Origin: Forficula auricularia
Taxonomy: Eukaryota > Arthropoda > Insecta > Dermaptera > Forficulidae
Reading direction: 5' to 3'
DNA length: 64,000 nucleotides
NCBI GenBank assembly: GCA_024734495.1
Contig: JALMQS010000085.1
Span: 24,619,077-24,683,076, forward strand
Made by a program: the position numbers and the translations under genes. Of this stretch, positions 53,301 to 57,469 are shown piece by piece. Numbering within the stretch: the stretch's first letter is position 1; the number at the start of each line of letters is the position of its first letter. The notes under the pieces are model-generated. The model was not told the origin of the DNA. It saw only the letters and a program-made list of their open reading frames with translations, and searched no databases.

Positions 53301-56255
53301 ATTAATTTTATTTAATTCCGAACTAAATATATACTATATAAATGTATTTTCTTTAACTTTTAATGACTCTTGAGTTGTATATTGATTGATTGAATATAAT
53401 ATTGTATATTATAATTGCAGGCGTTTATTAAAAGAAGAATTATGTTTGGACAAAGCTGGCTGTTTCTGCCATGGCTACAACTCATTTGCTCCATGTGGGG
53501 TATTATCTGTTCCTTTACACGCATTACTGATCATCAACATCATTGGTGGGACGTTTTAACGGGCCTCATCATTGGTATCATTGTCGGAATTTACACGGTA
53601 AGGAAAATTGCCTAGTAATTAACGGATTACCTCATCGCGGGGGCCCTAAAGTGTAAATAGATTGGCTAATTTATCTGTTTTCTTTTTATTTTCAATAAAA
53701 TAAATATTTCCAAAGAATCGTTTGAAAATAAATTGTTTTTGTGGCAAGTAGTAGGGTCCCGAAATAAGACGATCCGATCCCCAATTTAGTTAATTCGTCA
53801 CTGACTATAATTAATTGATTGATCAATTGATTAAGTGTTTAAAATAGTAATAAATAATTTTTTTTATATATATTATTTAAAAAAAAATATATATTTATAA
53901 TATTTTAAGTCTATAACATAATTTTGCCAATACATTTTACTACTTTTTAAATTTTTAATAGAATTTTGGGGAGATTCGAATTTTATATGCGGGCAAAACG
54001 AAAAAAAAATTATCATAGAATCTGAGGAATCCCAGTAAAGAATCTAACTAGAATTAGATTTAATTTTTTCCATATTTATTTCACTTTAAAATTACTGTGT
54101 GAGAGAGTCCCAAATTGGCCATTTTAAAGTGATTTTTGCACCTGTCGACGTTTAGAAATGGCCTAACTTAAAATTATGAAAAAATTATACAATTCCTTCA
54201 TTCCTACCATGTCAATAACAAATAACAACGAATTTGATATATTAAGAATTTTGGAAGTTAGTATAAGATCGGTTATGGTTCGACATGCATTTGACCGGCT
54301 TAATTCATGTCAGAATGGTTGAATTCACCCTCTCAATAACCCAATCCGAGCGCCAAAAGGCAACCTGGGTAGATCTAAGGTGGACCTATCTGGCATATTA
54401 TATACCTATAAGACCTCACAGGCTAGCTATTAGCACAGATTCCTTTTTGCCACTTGAATTCCATCTCCAAGGGAGTGAATACAACTCTTCTGACATGTAA
54501 TAAAAATTATCCATATTAATTAAGATGCATTAAAAAAACAATCTCACCTGATTTTCTTTAGACATTGTATCGACATTAATAAGATTCAGTTTTTCGTTTA
54601 TACAGAATCCTAAAAATCCAAAAGAAAAATTATTTACTTAAAGAGAAATCACTGACATCTACTTGATGCAAATTAACATACCTATACATATATATACCAA
54701 ATATAAATATGTAAATATGTATATTTGTATATATATCATTTATGTTTGAGGCTATAGTTTCGATGGTTTAACCTTTATCATTAGTCTTTTAATTAGAAAT
54801 ATTTTATATGCTATTTCTCATGGGTTCAATTATTCGATTGGATATCGCCGCCTTAGAGTGTAAACCTGCTAACTCTATTTTTTATCAAATATGAGATATT
54901 AATACCGTTCGAAAGAAAAAGAGATGCTGCATCGTCAAAGTAAAACTGCTACTTAAAATTACGATCGTAAGTTGTAGAAAATAAATCTTAAAAATAGTTT
55001 CTTTCCATAACAACAATATTAAATTTTGTTTGTTTTTTCTCTCCCCTGTAAAATTTACTTGTTGTGAGTTAGCAGGTTTACTCTCTAAGGCGACGATATA
55101 TATAAATTCATTTTGTTGTTTATAGCAAGCTAGCCACAAAAACGATTGTATATGTTTATTTGCATCAAGCAGAGGACAAACTCAATGATAACTTTTAAGG
55201 AGATAGGTGTTAGTTCTAGGTAAAACATTTTTGTATAATATTTATACAAACTCAATGATTTCTCTTTAAGAACATAATTTTTTAATTTGCATTTTTAGGG
55301 TTTTCTTTGTAAATCAACAACTCTGCTGCTCTCAGTAAAACAAAATCTTTTCAAAAACAATTATATTATAGTTTATTTGCAACGAAATTTTCTCTGGAGA
55401 GAGACGGACTGGTAGAACTTTTAATTGAAAGTAATGGAAGGCAGCCCAGGGGTAGTGAGGAAAGAAAAAATTAATACATATCAAATAAGGTGTAATTTAT
55501 TGGAATTCTTCCTCCTTTCTTTTCAAACTGACGTTTCGGAGGATTCTTCCTCCTTCAGGATTTCAAGGGGTCAATGAATCTCTAATGGTCTCTAATCCTG
55601 AAGGTGAAACAAAATAAAATGCTTCCTTCCTCTCTCCACAGCAGTAAAAAAAGTTTTAAACACTGCTGTGGAGAGAGGAAGGAAGCATTTTATTTGTTTC
55701 CTTCATTGACCCCTTGAAACCCTGAAGAAGGAGGGAAGAATCCTCCGAAACGTCGGTTTGAAATTAAAGGAGGAAGAATTCCAATAAATTACACCTTATT
55801 TGATATGTGTTAATTTTTTCTTTCTTCACTACCCCCTGGGCTGCCTTCCATTACTTTCAATTATATTATAGTTTTATATTAAAAATGTTTTTTAGACTAA
55901 ATAAATAAATAAAGGAAAATATTCTAGTTGGAAAAAAAATGTCAACTATTGTTTTGTAAATTAATTTTTATAAAAATTTATATAAATCTAATCATACTAT
56001 TTAAATTTTTTTCTCTAATTTCTGAAGGTGAAACAATTTTGCAAGTCATTTTGTTTAAACAATGACATATCTGCGGGCGGTTCCAACAACCTGCCTGTCT
56101 CTTCGAACCACGTCTCCTCGCCCTCCCAATGGAAAGAGCAGAAAAGCGAAGAAGGCAGCGACGGCGCCGTCCAAAGGCGACTCCTCTCCTCCTCATCAAG
56201 CTATTCGAATAGTATTATTGAAGATCGAGAACTACGAGAAGTCAACATGAGTTGA
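18261..56255 (+). CDS. Phospholipid phosphatase (LPP/wunen family), gene 2, complete
   Basis: Seven exons (18261-18338, 28966-29119, 44368-44522, 49487-49728, 52227-52353, 53421-53597, 56028-56255) join in phase to 387 codons without interruption, a 386-residue protein. Exons 2-7 are strongly supported; exon 1 is a prediction. Six-helix lipid phosphate phosphatase: catalytic motifs C1 K185-x6-RP (KVIIGEPRP), C2 PSGH at 237-240, C3 TRITDHQHHWWD at 285-296 (H292 expected nucleophile, D296). The N-terminal 60 or so residues and the C-terminal tail (312-386, serine-rich) are predicted cytosolic. C3 starts with T instead of the usual S. It would hydrolyse lipid phosphates at the cell surface or in ER/Golgi lumen; Drosophila wunen relatives act in germ-cell migration. 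The 15-kb third intron and others are full of mobile DNA. Confidence 0.88.
18687..18907. mobile_element. Hammerhead-bearing foldback element
   Basis: Arms 18687-18800 and 18811-18907 are inverse; outer ends AAGTAACTTATGAGGAGAAT and AACCTAACCTAG. A core sits at the inner end of the left arm. Confidence 0.65.
18776..18810 (-). ncRNA. Hammerhead ribozyme-like motif
   Basis: Minus strand CTGAAGA (18807-18801), stem II GGG/CCC in TGGGCTAATAACCC, GAAA (18786-18783), then TATACA. Same type as 6328 and 29773. Confidence 0.55.
20272..20334 (+). repeat. (TA)n microsatellite
   Basis: About 60 bp of TA repeats with one or two TG interruptions. Confidence 0.9.
20505..20690. repeat. Foldback repeat
   Basis: ATATTTTTGATTTAAATTAT (about 20540) is inverted at about 20645 (ATAATTTAAATCAAAAATAT), with matching CTGAAACTTGGCTG / CAGCCAAGTTTTAG. 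No coding capacity. Confidence 0.55.
21162..21325. mobile_element. MITE family M1, copy 2
   Basis: CGAGGGGTGAACCGCG start, CGCGGTTCACCCCTC end, 164 bp, with GGAATTAGGTGTACAC and GTGTACACGATATTAGG as subterminal inverted parts. Confidence 0.8.
21330..22450. other. Intron 1 of LPP gene 2: nothing coding seen
   Basis: A hAT-like terminal sequence CAGTGGTGTCCAGTCCAACC begins at 22021 but its other end was not found. Remainder AT-rich. Confidence 0.4.
22461..22999. repeat. Large hairpin of two inverted SINE copies
   Basis: Arms 22461-22715 and about 22740-22999 are near-perfect inverse copies separated by about 25 bp. Each holds a B-box-like GGGTTCGATTCCTAAGG / inverse, next to GGCTACTGGCC and TCAGAGAGAGATTTG, so the unit is a tRNA-derived SINE. 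A third copy follows at 23082. Confidence 0.75.
23082..23272 (+). repeat. Third copy of the same SINE
   Basis: Nearly identical to 22740-22920 in direct orientation (GGGTTCGATTCCTAAGG at about 23176). An 80-codon frame across it is not a gene. Confidence 0.7.
23571..23602 (-). ncRNA. Hammerhead-like motif (weak)
   Basis: Minus strand CTGAAGA (23599-23593), CGACGTTGTAACG hairpin (CGTT/AACG), GAAA (23579-23576), GTCATG. Stem III is not evident. Confidence 0.35.
23644..24140 (-). mobile_element. Jockey/CR1-like LINE 3' end, second copy
   Basis: Colinear on the minus strand with the 3' part of the LINE at 38013-38520 (shared GGAAAGGGC, GAGAGAGTTCCAGT-like and CTGAATTGCATC stretches), ending in a T-run at 23651-23661 which is the element's poly(A). 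Frame broken by substitutions. Confidence 0.65.
24140..25430. other. Intron 1 of LPP gene 2: AT-rich, decayed repeats
   Basis: Includes a decayed hammerhead core at 24640-24672. The rest shows no gene or clear element ends. Confidence 0.4.
24640..24672 (+). ncRNA. Decayed hammerhead motif
   Basis: CAGAAGATGGGTTAGTCACCCAAAATATA: stem II GGG/CCC is kept, but CUG has become CAG and GAAA has become AAAA. Relic of the 29773 type. Confidence 0.3.
25435..25660 (+). mobile_element. LINE C-terminal relic
   Basis: Broken frames give short matches to the RTE-type C-terminus seen at 36480 (ASWLKNNRK versus VSWLKNLRD), followed by A/G-rich sequence. Several stops. Weak. Confidence 0.35.
25830..25960. 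repeat. Short foldback
   Basis: TATAGCAGCCAATACAAATT (25846) and its inverse AATTTGTATTGGCTGCTATA (25916) flank about 50 bp. Confidence 0.6.
25970..27980. other. Intron 1 of LPP gene 2: no coding, dispersed repeats
   Basis: 26889-26957 holds GTCGCCTCTTACGACAAGCA and the following GGGTCTATTCTATGCCC, a repeat met in many insect genomes. 27420-27485 on the minus strand is tRNA-like (CTGGTTAGTAGGTGGGTT; GGGATCCCGAGC), likely a SINE head. Confidence 0.45.
27989..28636. mobile_element. Large foldback element
   Basis: Two arms of about 290 and 320 bp meet at a loop near 28280-28315. Ends CACTACTCAACAAAAATTT and the inverse of CACTGCTCGACAAAAATT. Matching internal blocks include AACAATGGATTCCAGTAG and GTCGACGTAATAGAAA. 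It lies just upstream of the 28777 ORF and exon 2 of LPP gene 2. Confidence 0.75.
28777..28944 (+). CDS. Short ORF directly upstream of, and in frame with, LPP gene 2 exon 2
   Basis: 55 codons from ATG (28777) to TGA (28942): MMLMNHYLVPRGGFNQTANG, then WRPFIRKELAFRRALEDPKI and QRQLDTESEWYSEGD. Local GC is high. The TGA is the only stop between this frame and the exon 2 frame (next codons SFALGTQ then EEKAASSN), so both lie in one reading frame. It could be an alternative first exon with a nonsense change, a uORF in an alternative leader, or chance. Unrecognised protein. Confidence 0.4.
   Translation: MMLMNHYLVPRGGFNQTANGWRPFIRKELAFRRALEDPKIQRQLDTESEWYSEGD
28966..29119 (+). CDS. LPP gene 2 exon 2: cytosolic N-terminus and start of TM1
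   Basis: Acceptor GGCACGCAG, donor ATAA|GTAAGT (phase 1). Reads EEKAASSNPLQPTTSIETVN to KCRWHLFLDIFIAVI. Aligned with gene 1 exon 740-866 at both ends. A Met inside (ARM-V, 29053) could serve as start of a shorter form. Confidence 0.75.
29640..29935. mobile_element. Hammerhead-bearing foldback element
   Basis: Arms (about 29670-29750 and 29842-29935) share GAGTAAATAAATATTTGATT and GTCACTTATTTC. The core is at 29775. A close relative lies at 47590-47878. Confidence 0.65.
29773..29806 (+). ncRNA. Hammerhead ribozyme-like motif
   Basis: CTGAAGA (29775-29781), stem II GGG/CCC around TTGATAG, GAAA (29796-29799), then TATATATAT giving AU stem III and UA cleavage. Confidence 0.6.
30123..30422 (+). 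CDS. Unidentified 99-codon ORF
   Basis: Reads CPIEFLKSVFINFNFENDRS then ALAVVTGMITNNRNAVHTSG and KLEDIKCFF. Composition is more protein-like than most AT-rich frames here. No domain recognised, no splice context, within intron 2 of LPP gene 2; probably a mobile-element relic. Confidence 0.25.
   Translation: MKFEFDLYLKYNLSCPIEFLKSVFINFNFENDRSALAVVTGMITNNRNAVHTSGKLEDIKCFFMINKSASSLIEDDFSIPCQKVNQKLRISLTNETRIF
30494..30671. mobile_element. MITE family M1, copy 3 (reverse)
   Basis: CGAGGGGTGAACCGCG start and CGCGGGTCACCCCTCG end; interior is the inverse of copies 2 and 4. Confidence 0.8.
30780..31950. repeat. Two hAT-like right ends and a foldback
   Basis: 30840-30946 and 31830-31950 share TTATAATTTTTTCATTGTT, CCCAAAATT and a terminal block; the second ends in GTCGCGACCCATAGTTTAAG, a hAT-type terminus. 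Between them, 31150-31380 is an inverted pair of the GAGAGTAGCAGAGTTGTTGA / GTCCTCTGCTTGAT repeat also at 46350 and 55140. Confidence 0.45.
31950..32950. other. Intron 2 of LPP gene 2: nothing recognised
   Basis: AT-rich, no element ends or frames of note. Confidence 0.4.
32962..33159. mobile_element. MITE with long inverted ends
   Basis: About 48-bp inverted ends: GTTTTGCTCGATGCGACTAT and CACGATGATCGTTCAACAAT at the left, the inverse at the right. About 195 bp in all, immediately left of the mariner relic. Confidence 0.7.
33165..34055 (-). mobile_element. Mariner-like element with duplicated, inverted 5' end
   Basis: Outer ends are inverse (GGATTAGTGCACAATT at 33165; the inverse of GGATGGTGCATAATTAGTGC at 34034-34053). 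The transposase N-terminus occurs twice: on the plus strand at 33285-33396 and on the minus strand at 33960-33850 (both HIRHIMLYHFEK ... SFRDLNELFG). The body is minus-strand (33412-33750). Confidence 0.7.
33412..33750 (-). pseudogene. Mariner transposase fragment
   Basis: 112 codons: helix-turn-helix (VDHSTIFRRLKKLGKIYKLA), then ALIGNMENT-class landmarks of mariner catalytic start: LVTGDESWFLFKNLKRKKVW, containing the first catalytic D, followed by the WVSPG block. Truncated: the second and third catalytic aspartates are missing. Overlapping plus-strand frames are shadows. Confidence 0.8.
34578..35741 (+). mobile_element. PIF/Harbinger-like element carrying a MADF-domain ORF
   Basis: Inverted ends of about 42 bp (left AGGGGCCCACAGTCTTGCAA, CCTGGTTGCCAACTAGGTTGC; right the inverse, AGGGGCTCACAGACCTGCAA). 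Flanks TTA / TAA fit the 3-bp duplication of PIF/Harbinger. The inside encodes the DNA-binding partner protein, not the transposase. Confidence 0.75.
34846..35577 (+). pseudogene. Broken MADF-domain protein of Harbinger-like element
   Basis: From ATG 34846 broken frames read EFFDMYQSLPELW, VKWEGFKDRNKKKK, then RRGELKKVERSQRSGAGGDE and YVPNLWYFQLLEFLRDQE: the order and spacing of a MADF domain. After an apparent intron or gap (about 35250-35328) comes ESWATSIRKLSSTQQIYAKK and GIEDILVLGQLGSL, the C-terminal helix typical of such transposon MADF proteins. Stops (TGA 34874, TAA 35038) and shifts make it non-functional. Confidence 0.75.
35768..36645 (+). mobile_element. RTE-like LINE, 5'-truncated
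   Basis: Starts within the reverse transcriptase (LFRETLEDEPVGMVVGGE), passes through the catalytic MRYADDIVLLTGN, and runs to the C-terminus YLGHIMRGQKYRFLQ ... RVSWLKNLRDW ... RIAMMIANLR (stop 36605). One frameshift near 36205 joins the two frames (35784-36242 and 36194-36607). Ends in an ATT-rich tail (36635-36660). It abuts the Harbinger-like element. Confidence 0.88.
35784..36607 (+). pseudogene. LINE reverse transcriptase fragment with frameshift
   Basis: YADD catalytic box at about residues 22-25 of the first frame; then the thumb (KTKLMVV) and YKYLGTWIEQSGD. The frame shifts between YVFP and LLYGVEAWTL. N-terminal endonuclease and fingers are absent. Confidence 0.85.
36660..37040. 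other. Intron 2 of LPP gene 2: nothing recognised
   Basis: AT-rich sequence without frames or element ends. Confidence 0.4.
37049..37214. mobile_element. MITE family M1, copy 4
   Basis: CGAGGGGTGAACCGCG start and CGGTTCATCCCTCG end, 166 bp, same interior as copy 2. Confidence 0.8.
37245..38009. mobile_element. Relative of the 106-384 hAT-like element with later insertions
   Basis: Left GCAGGATTTACG, right the inverse GGCCGGATTTAGACTTGACA, matching 106-384. Interior has a second element (from about 37415, GTTTGCATTGCCGATAACCG) and, at 37620-37860, a 3' UTR-like repeat with GGCCCAATAAACAAAATAAA that recurs inverted at 58835-59075. Confidence 0.5.
38013..39420 (-). mobile_element. Jockey/CR1-like LINE, deleted and interrupted
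   Basis: Minus strand: RT palm segment (YIAVALDITKAFDQVWHKNL, 39413-39222), an AT-rich insertion at 39020-39230, then SFSTNAGVPQGSVISSTLFL and IYINDLIDFTLHG, a deletion that removed the YADD region, and a long C-terminal frame (38731-38120). T-run 38013-38028 is its poly(A) tail. Confidence 0.85.
38120..38731 (-). pseudogene. LINE C-terminal reverse transcriptase region
   Basis: 203 codons. LGVSVASDLSWNEHISSVAK, QIRPCLEYGSHLWRGA and the C-terminal SRNWNSLPASIFPSTYNLQT are the post-palm region of jockey/CR1-like LINEs. Reaches its natural stop. Frames on the plus strand and 38467-38727 are shadows. Confidence 0.88.
39440..40180. other. Intron 2 of LPP gene 2: AT-rich with a hAT-like end
   Basis: CAGGGGTGGTCAACCCCGCC at 39726 is a hAT-type left terminus; the matching right end was not found. 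No genes. Confidence 0.4.
40183..40215 (-). ncRNA. Decayed hammerhead motif
   Basis: Minus strand CTGAGGA (40214-40208), GAAACGTTGGA (40191 down). Spacing is right but stem II (ATCTTAATAAACGGAC) no longer pairs. Relative of the 52681/52741 motifs. Confidence 0.2.
40440..40945. repeat. Dispersed repeats incl. poly(C) and family D copy 4
   Basis: 19 C at 40477-40495; 40530-40600 (AAATTTGGTTGAGTTTGCT) recurs at 43285-43340; 40610-40945 is family D (ACTAACAGACATTTTGACAA). Confidence 0.55.
40950..42285. other. Intron 2 of LPP gene 2: nothing recognised
   Basis: AT-rich. Short frames at 41237-41443 and 42121-42306 show no family signature. Confidence 0.4.
42290..42608. mobile_element. Non-autonomous hAT-like element
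   Basis: CAGGGGCATATTTCTAAATA at the left and the inverse CAGGGCCGGATTTAAGAGTA at the right, 319 bp, with repeated GGCGGCA inside. The flanking 8-mers match only partly. Confidence 0.55.
42610..44360. other. Intron 2 of LPP gene 2: repeat-derived
   Basis: C and G runs at about 42849, 42998, 43225 and 43848. 43490-43690 resembles insect repeats with AGACAGACCGACTTACAGAC. No genes. Confidence 0.45.
44368..44522 (+). CDS. LPP gene 2 exon 3: TM1 and first outer loop
   Basis: Acceptor TTAATTTTCAG, donor TTG|GTAATT (phase 0). Reads LTLFFLIEFGIIPNQKSGFY, CGDPNLNHINRGSTVSAGLL and IGGSIFIPLIL. In-phase, unlike the gene 1 counterpart. Confidence 0.93.
44850..45250 (+). repeat. Split tRNA-derived SINE
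   Basis: TTAGCGTGCCAGGCTGCCCAAG (A-box side, 44856) and GGGTTCGAATCC (perfect B-box consensus, 45153) are separated by an insert of about 250 bp. Together they look like one SINE head broken by an insertion. Confidence 0.5.
45242..45260 (+). repeat. Poly(G) tract, 19 bases
   Basis: Uninterrupted G run following the SINE. Confidence 0.9.
45537..45748. mobile_element. MITE rich in ATTGCTGCAAT
   Basis: Ends CCCAGACAGACTGAATATTG and the inverse CCCAGACAGAAGGGAATATT. The interior repeats GCAATATTGC / TTGCTGCAATATT. Confidence 0.65.
45780..46340. other. Intron 3 of LPP gene 2: nothing recognised
   Basis: AT-rich, no frames or ends. Confidence 0.4.
46350..46600 (+). mobile_element. Hammerhead repeat (alpha type), single orientation
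   Basis: Starts with the GAGAGTAGCAGAGTTGTTAA repeat, then GTCCTCTGCTTGATGCAAAT, then the hammerhead core (46484-46522), then GAGTGTGTCTTTTGATGG and CAGCAGAAGAC. The same modules occur at 54620-55330 and 57470-57760. Confidence 0.6.
46484..46522 (+). ncRNA. Hammerhead ribozyme motif with complete core
   Basis: CTGATGA (46486-46492); stem II GAAG (46494-46497) / CTTC (46505-46508); GAAAC (46509-46513); TATA loop; GTC (46518-46520) as cleavage triplet. A15.1-U16.1 and C-G form a two-bp stem III. Stem I starts with GA before the core pairing with TC after the GTC. Type I layout with very short stem III, as in Penelope-like elements. Confidence 0.8.
46600..47400 (+). mobile_element. Non-LTR retrotransposon C-terminal relic
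   Basis: First frame VKMILDLERNTPAYIWRREI matches the post-RT region of insect LINEs; further frames give RVRCGSEWRATKNILCRWC then EVKETFDHAKICTEMRR, the usual C-x2-C...H...C end. Stops and shifts between segments. Opposite frames are shadows. Confidence 0.6.
47590..47878. mobile_element. Foldback related to 29640-29935, hammerhead decayed
   Basis: Same arms (GAGTAAATAGATATTTTATT; GGGTCACTTATTTCACATT). At 47735-47755 the minus strand still reads GGGTTGATAGCCCGAAATATA but the CTGAAGA side is lost. Confidence 0.6.
47900..48980. other. Intron 3 of LPP gene 2: nothing recognised
   Basis: AT-rich, no element ends seen. Confidence 0.4.
48990..49262 (+). mobile_element. Hammerhead repeat (beta type), single orientation
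   Basis: Nearly identical to 55650-55860: AGTTTTAAACACTGCTG, GGAAGGAAGCATTTTATT, core, then ATTACACCTTATTTGA and CTGCCTTCCATTACTTTCAA, followed by CTACCAGTCCGTCTCTCTCC. That last module also occurs at 9524, 55405 (inverse) and 60930. Confidence 0.7.
49086..49126 (+). ncRNA. Hammerhead ribozyme motif with complete core
   Basis: CTGAAGA (49088-49094); stem II GGAGG (49096-49100) / TCTCC (49108-49112) with a G-U fifth pair; GAAAC (49113-49117); GTCG loop; GTT as cleavage triplet (49122-49124). Confidence 0.7.
49487..49728 (+). CDS. LPP gene 2 exon 4: motif C1
   Basis: Acceptor TTTTGTTTCAG, donor CCTGG|GTATAT. Reads MFLVEYISSYYTCHPDEDS, a membrane helix (MLGLCVVFFITDAI), then KVIIGEPRPHFLDSCKPD. 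Confidence 0.95.
50163..50385. mobile_element. Foldback MITE
   Basis: Arms share GTCGGTTGGTAAAGTTTTGT and AAAAGTTGACAAAGGGTAAA with their inverse; ends GGCCCGGTTTTACGAAAG / AGTTAGGGCCAGTTG, partly matching. Confidence 0.6.
50402..51162. mobile_element. Non-autonomous hAT element with perfect 8-bp target duplication
   Basis: CAGGGCCGTGCCTG at the left and CAGGCACGGCCCTG at the right are inverse ends. Both flanks read TATGTACA (50394-50401, 51163-51170). 761 bp with GGCGGCC blocks near both ends; no transposase. Confidence 0.88.
51180..52220. other. Intron 4 of LPP gene 2: nothing recognised
   Basis: AT-rich, ends in the acceptor of exon 5. No element ends seen. Confidence 0.4.
52227..52353 (+). 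CDS. LPP gene 2 exon 5: motif C2
   Basis: Acceptor TAATTTTTTAG, donor ATG|GTAATT. Reads TYIENYQCTNTKIKSKWALH, then MSFPSGHASVSFYTSIFLM. PSGH conserved. Confidence 0.95.
52681..52713 (-). ncRNA. Hammerhead-like motif, changed core
   Basis: Minus strand TTGATAA (52712-52706) where CTGANGA is expected, perfect stem II GTCC/GGAC, GAAAC (52691-52687), GTTGTGC. Confidence 0.35.
52741..52774 (+). ncRNA. Hammerhead-like motif, changed core
   Basis: TTGATAA (52742-52748), GTCC (52750-52753) / GGAC (52759-52762) stem II, GAAAC (52763-52767), GTTGTGC. Mirror of 52681-52713. Confidence 0.35.
53421..53597 (+). CDS. LPP gene 2 exon 6: motif C3
   Basis: Acceptor TATAATTGCAG, donor ACG|GTAAGG. Reads AFIKRRIMFGQSWLFLPWLQ, LICSMWGIICSF, then TRITDHQHHWWD and LTGLIIGIIVGIYT. 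The first C3 residue is T in place of S. Confidence 0.95.
53640..54280. other. Intron 6 of LPP gene 2: nothing recognised
   Basis: AT-rich, no frames or element ends. Confidence 0.4.
54290..54510. repeat. SINE-like inverted pair
   Basis: CATGTCAGAATGGTTGAATT at 54306 and its partner near 54495 (TCTGACATG). GCGCCAAAAGGCAACC and CTTTTTGCCACTTGAATTCC are inverse modules. Related single copies at 13005 and 14705. Confidence 0.45.
54620..55345. mobile_element. Hammerhead repeat modules (alpha type), rearranged
   Basis: 54640-54790 holds CTTGATGCAAATTAACATAC and a minus-strand hammerhead core; 55150-55340 holds TTTGCATCAAGCAGAGGAC and AACTCTGCTGCTCTC in inverse orientation; TAAACCTGCTAACTC (54861) is inverted at 55068. 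Confidence 0.5.
54750..54785 (-). ncRNA. Hammerhead motif with one core change
   Basis: Minus strand CTAATGA (54784-54778; G5 changed to A), stem II near AAAGG/CATC (partly decayed), GAAAC (54761-54757), TATA, GCC. Same alpha type as 46484 and 57612. Confidence 0.45.
55531..55559 (-). ncRNA. Hammerhead motif, shortened
   Basis: Minus strand CTGAAGG (55558-55552) AGGAAGAATCCTCC, GAAAC (55537-55533), GTCAGTT. About two bases are missing between CTGAAG and stem II compared with 55720. Confidence 0.4.
55720..55760 (+). ncRNA. Hammerhead ribozyme motif with complete core
   Basis: CTGAAGA (55722-55728); perfect stem II GGAGG (55730-55734) / CCTCC (55742-55746); GAAAC (55747-55751); GTCG loop; GTT (55756-55758) cleavage triplet. 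Confidence 0.75.
56028..56255 (+). CDS. LPP gene 2 last exon: C-terminal cytosolic tail
   Basis: Acceptor ATTTCTGAAG, phase 0; VKQFCKSFCLNNDISAGGSN to REVNMS, stop TGA at 56253. GC-rich, serine-rich and hydrophilic, as expected of an LPP tail. CKSFC cysteines just after the last helix could be acylated (inference). Confidence 0.9.
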   Translation: MKQFCKSFCLNNDISAGGSNNLPVSSNHVSSPSQWKEQKSEEGSDGAVQRRLLSSSSSYSNSIIEDRELREVNMS

Positions 56256-56259
56256 ACGA

Positions 56260-56570
56260 ATACATGAACTTTTTAATTAATTAATGTTAGCCAATGGAAT
56301 GAATTATTGTGATAACTCCAAAAATAGAGAGCTATTTTTAATTTTAATGTTATACATATAAACTAATCATAATAAAAAACTATTTATTTCTTATATATTT
56401 TATATAAATAAACGAAAATATATATTTCTTTTGTAAATTTGCAAATTTTAAACTACTAAATAAATATTTATTTAAAAGGAATTTTGTTTTAAAAAGTTGG
56501 TTACCAAATATTATAAGGGACGAATTTCCATTAGAATAATGCATTATGGGCAATTTATCTATTTTTAAGT
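56260..56570 (+). other. 3' flank of LPP gene 2
   Basis: AT-rich; AATAAA-type signals occur (AATAAACG at about 56406), so the transcript probably ends here. Nothing else recognised. Confidence 0.4.
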
Positions 56571-56578
56571 AATATATA

Positions 56579-57209
56579 CAGGGTGCGTTAACAAAATCTG
56601 GACAAAATTCAAAATTAATTTCCAGCCGTTGTATACCACGTCGAGAGGTCGTGATTGGTATCTAAATAGCTTCATGCATGTACTAAACCATTGCTTCTTA
56701 AACTTTTTGAAGTCGCGGCCCCATTGAAACTCAAGTCAATATCTCCCCCCCCCCCTATTTTTTGAGAAAAATTCATTTACAGTGTTAAAAATATCAACAC
56801 GTTTGGTAGTACCAGAAAGATTTCTGCAGGACAACGTCGGACAATGTCGACATGTTTTGGTCCAAAGAATTTCGGCCTTCCAACAGCCCAGATTTAAATC
56901 CTTCGGACTTCTAAGTATGCAGTGTTGAAATGATCACTAACAACTCCAGACATCCAAACGTCTTATCATTGAGAGCCACTATTGAAGCGATATTCGCCGA
57001 TATGGACCCGTGACTCATTAAAATGGACCTGTGACGGCTTCAGACCGAGAATGGAGGCAGTCATTCAAGCACAAGGGGGTTATATGGAGTAAATGTGTTC
57101 TTTAAGACCTAACAAACAATTTAGTAAAAATAATAACTTCTTCATTTTTGCAATAAAAATTATAATTCAAAAAAATGTTTAATTTGTCTGGATTTTGTTG
57201 ATGCACCCG
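56579..57209 (+). mobile_element. Mariner/Tc1-like element, decayed
   Basis: Ends CAGGGTGCGTTAACAAAATC and the inverse of CGGGTGCATCAACAAAATCC, with TA at both flanks. The inside holds the 3' part of a transposase frame. A hAT-like piece (ATTGCTTCTTAAACTTTTTG, 56691) has inserted. Confidence 0.75.
56832..57093 (+). pseudogene. Mariner/Tc1-like transposase C-terminal relic
   Basis: FGLPTAQI/NSPDLNPSDF with the catalytic-region SPDLNP box, then IEAIFADMDP and RPRMEAVIQAQGGYM-like ends, broken by several stops (for example TAA after SDF). Confidence 0.7.
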
Positions 57210-57469
57210 TATATTTTCATATATAATCTTTTTTTAAATATAATTAATTATTCAGAAAAAACTTGATATGATAAACTTTTTTTGCAGACATTAATTCAAA
57301 ATCTATAGAAAATTTTTTGAAAAATTTTAAAAAACTAAAAAGTACTGGAATAAATACTCTAAAATCTAAAAAATATATACATACAAGAAATAAATTTCCA
57401 TTACAGATTATGTATGTGGCGGCCCGAAGACCAGACATTTTATATGTTAATTAAATTTCCATTTAAATT

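Larger units (their letters stand above)
55375..55857. mobile_element. Palindromic hammerhead element (beta type) with 17-bp target duplication
   Basis: CAATTATATTATAGTTT flanks it (55358-55374, 55858-55874). Arms 55420-55620 and 55650-55857 are near-perfect inverse copies meeting at CTCTCCACAGCAG / CTGCTGTGGAGAG. Each has a hammerhead core; the right one is intact. Confidence 0.85.
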
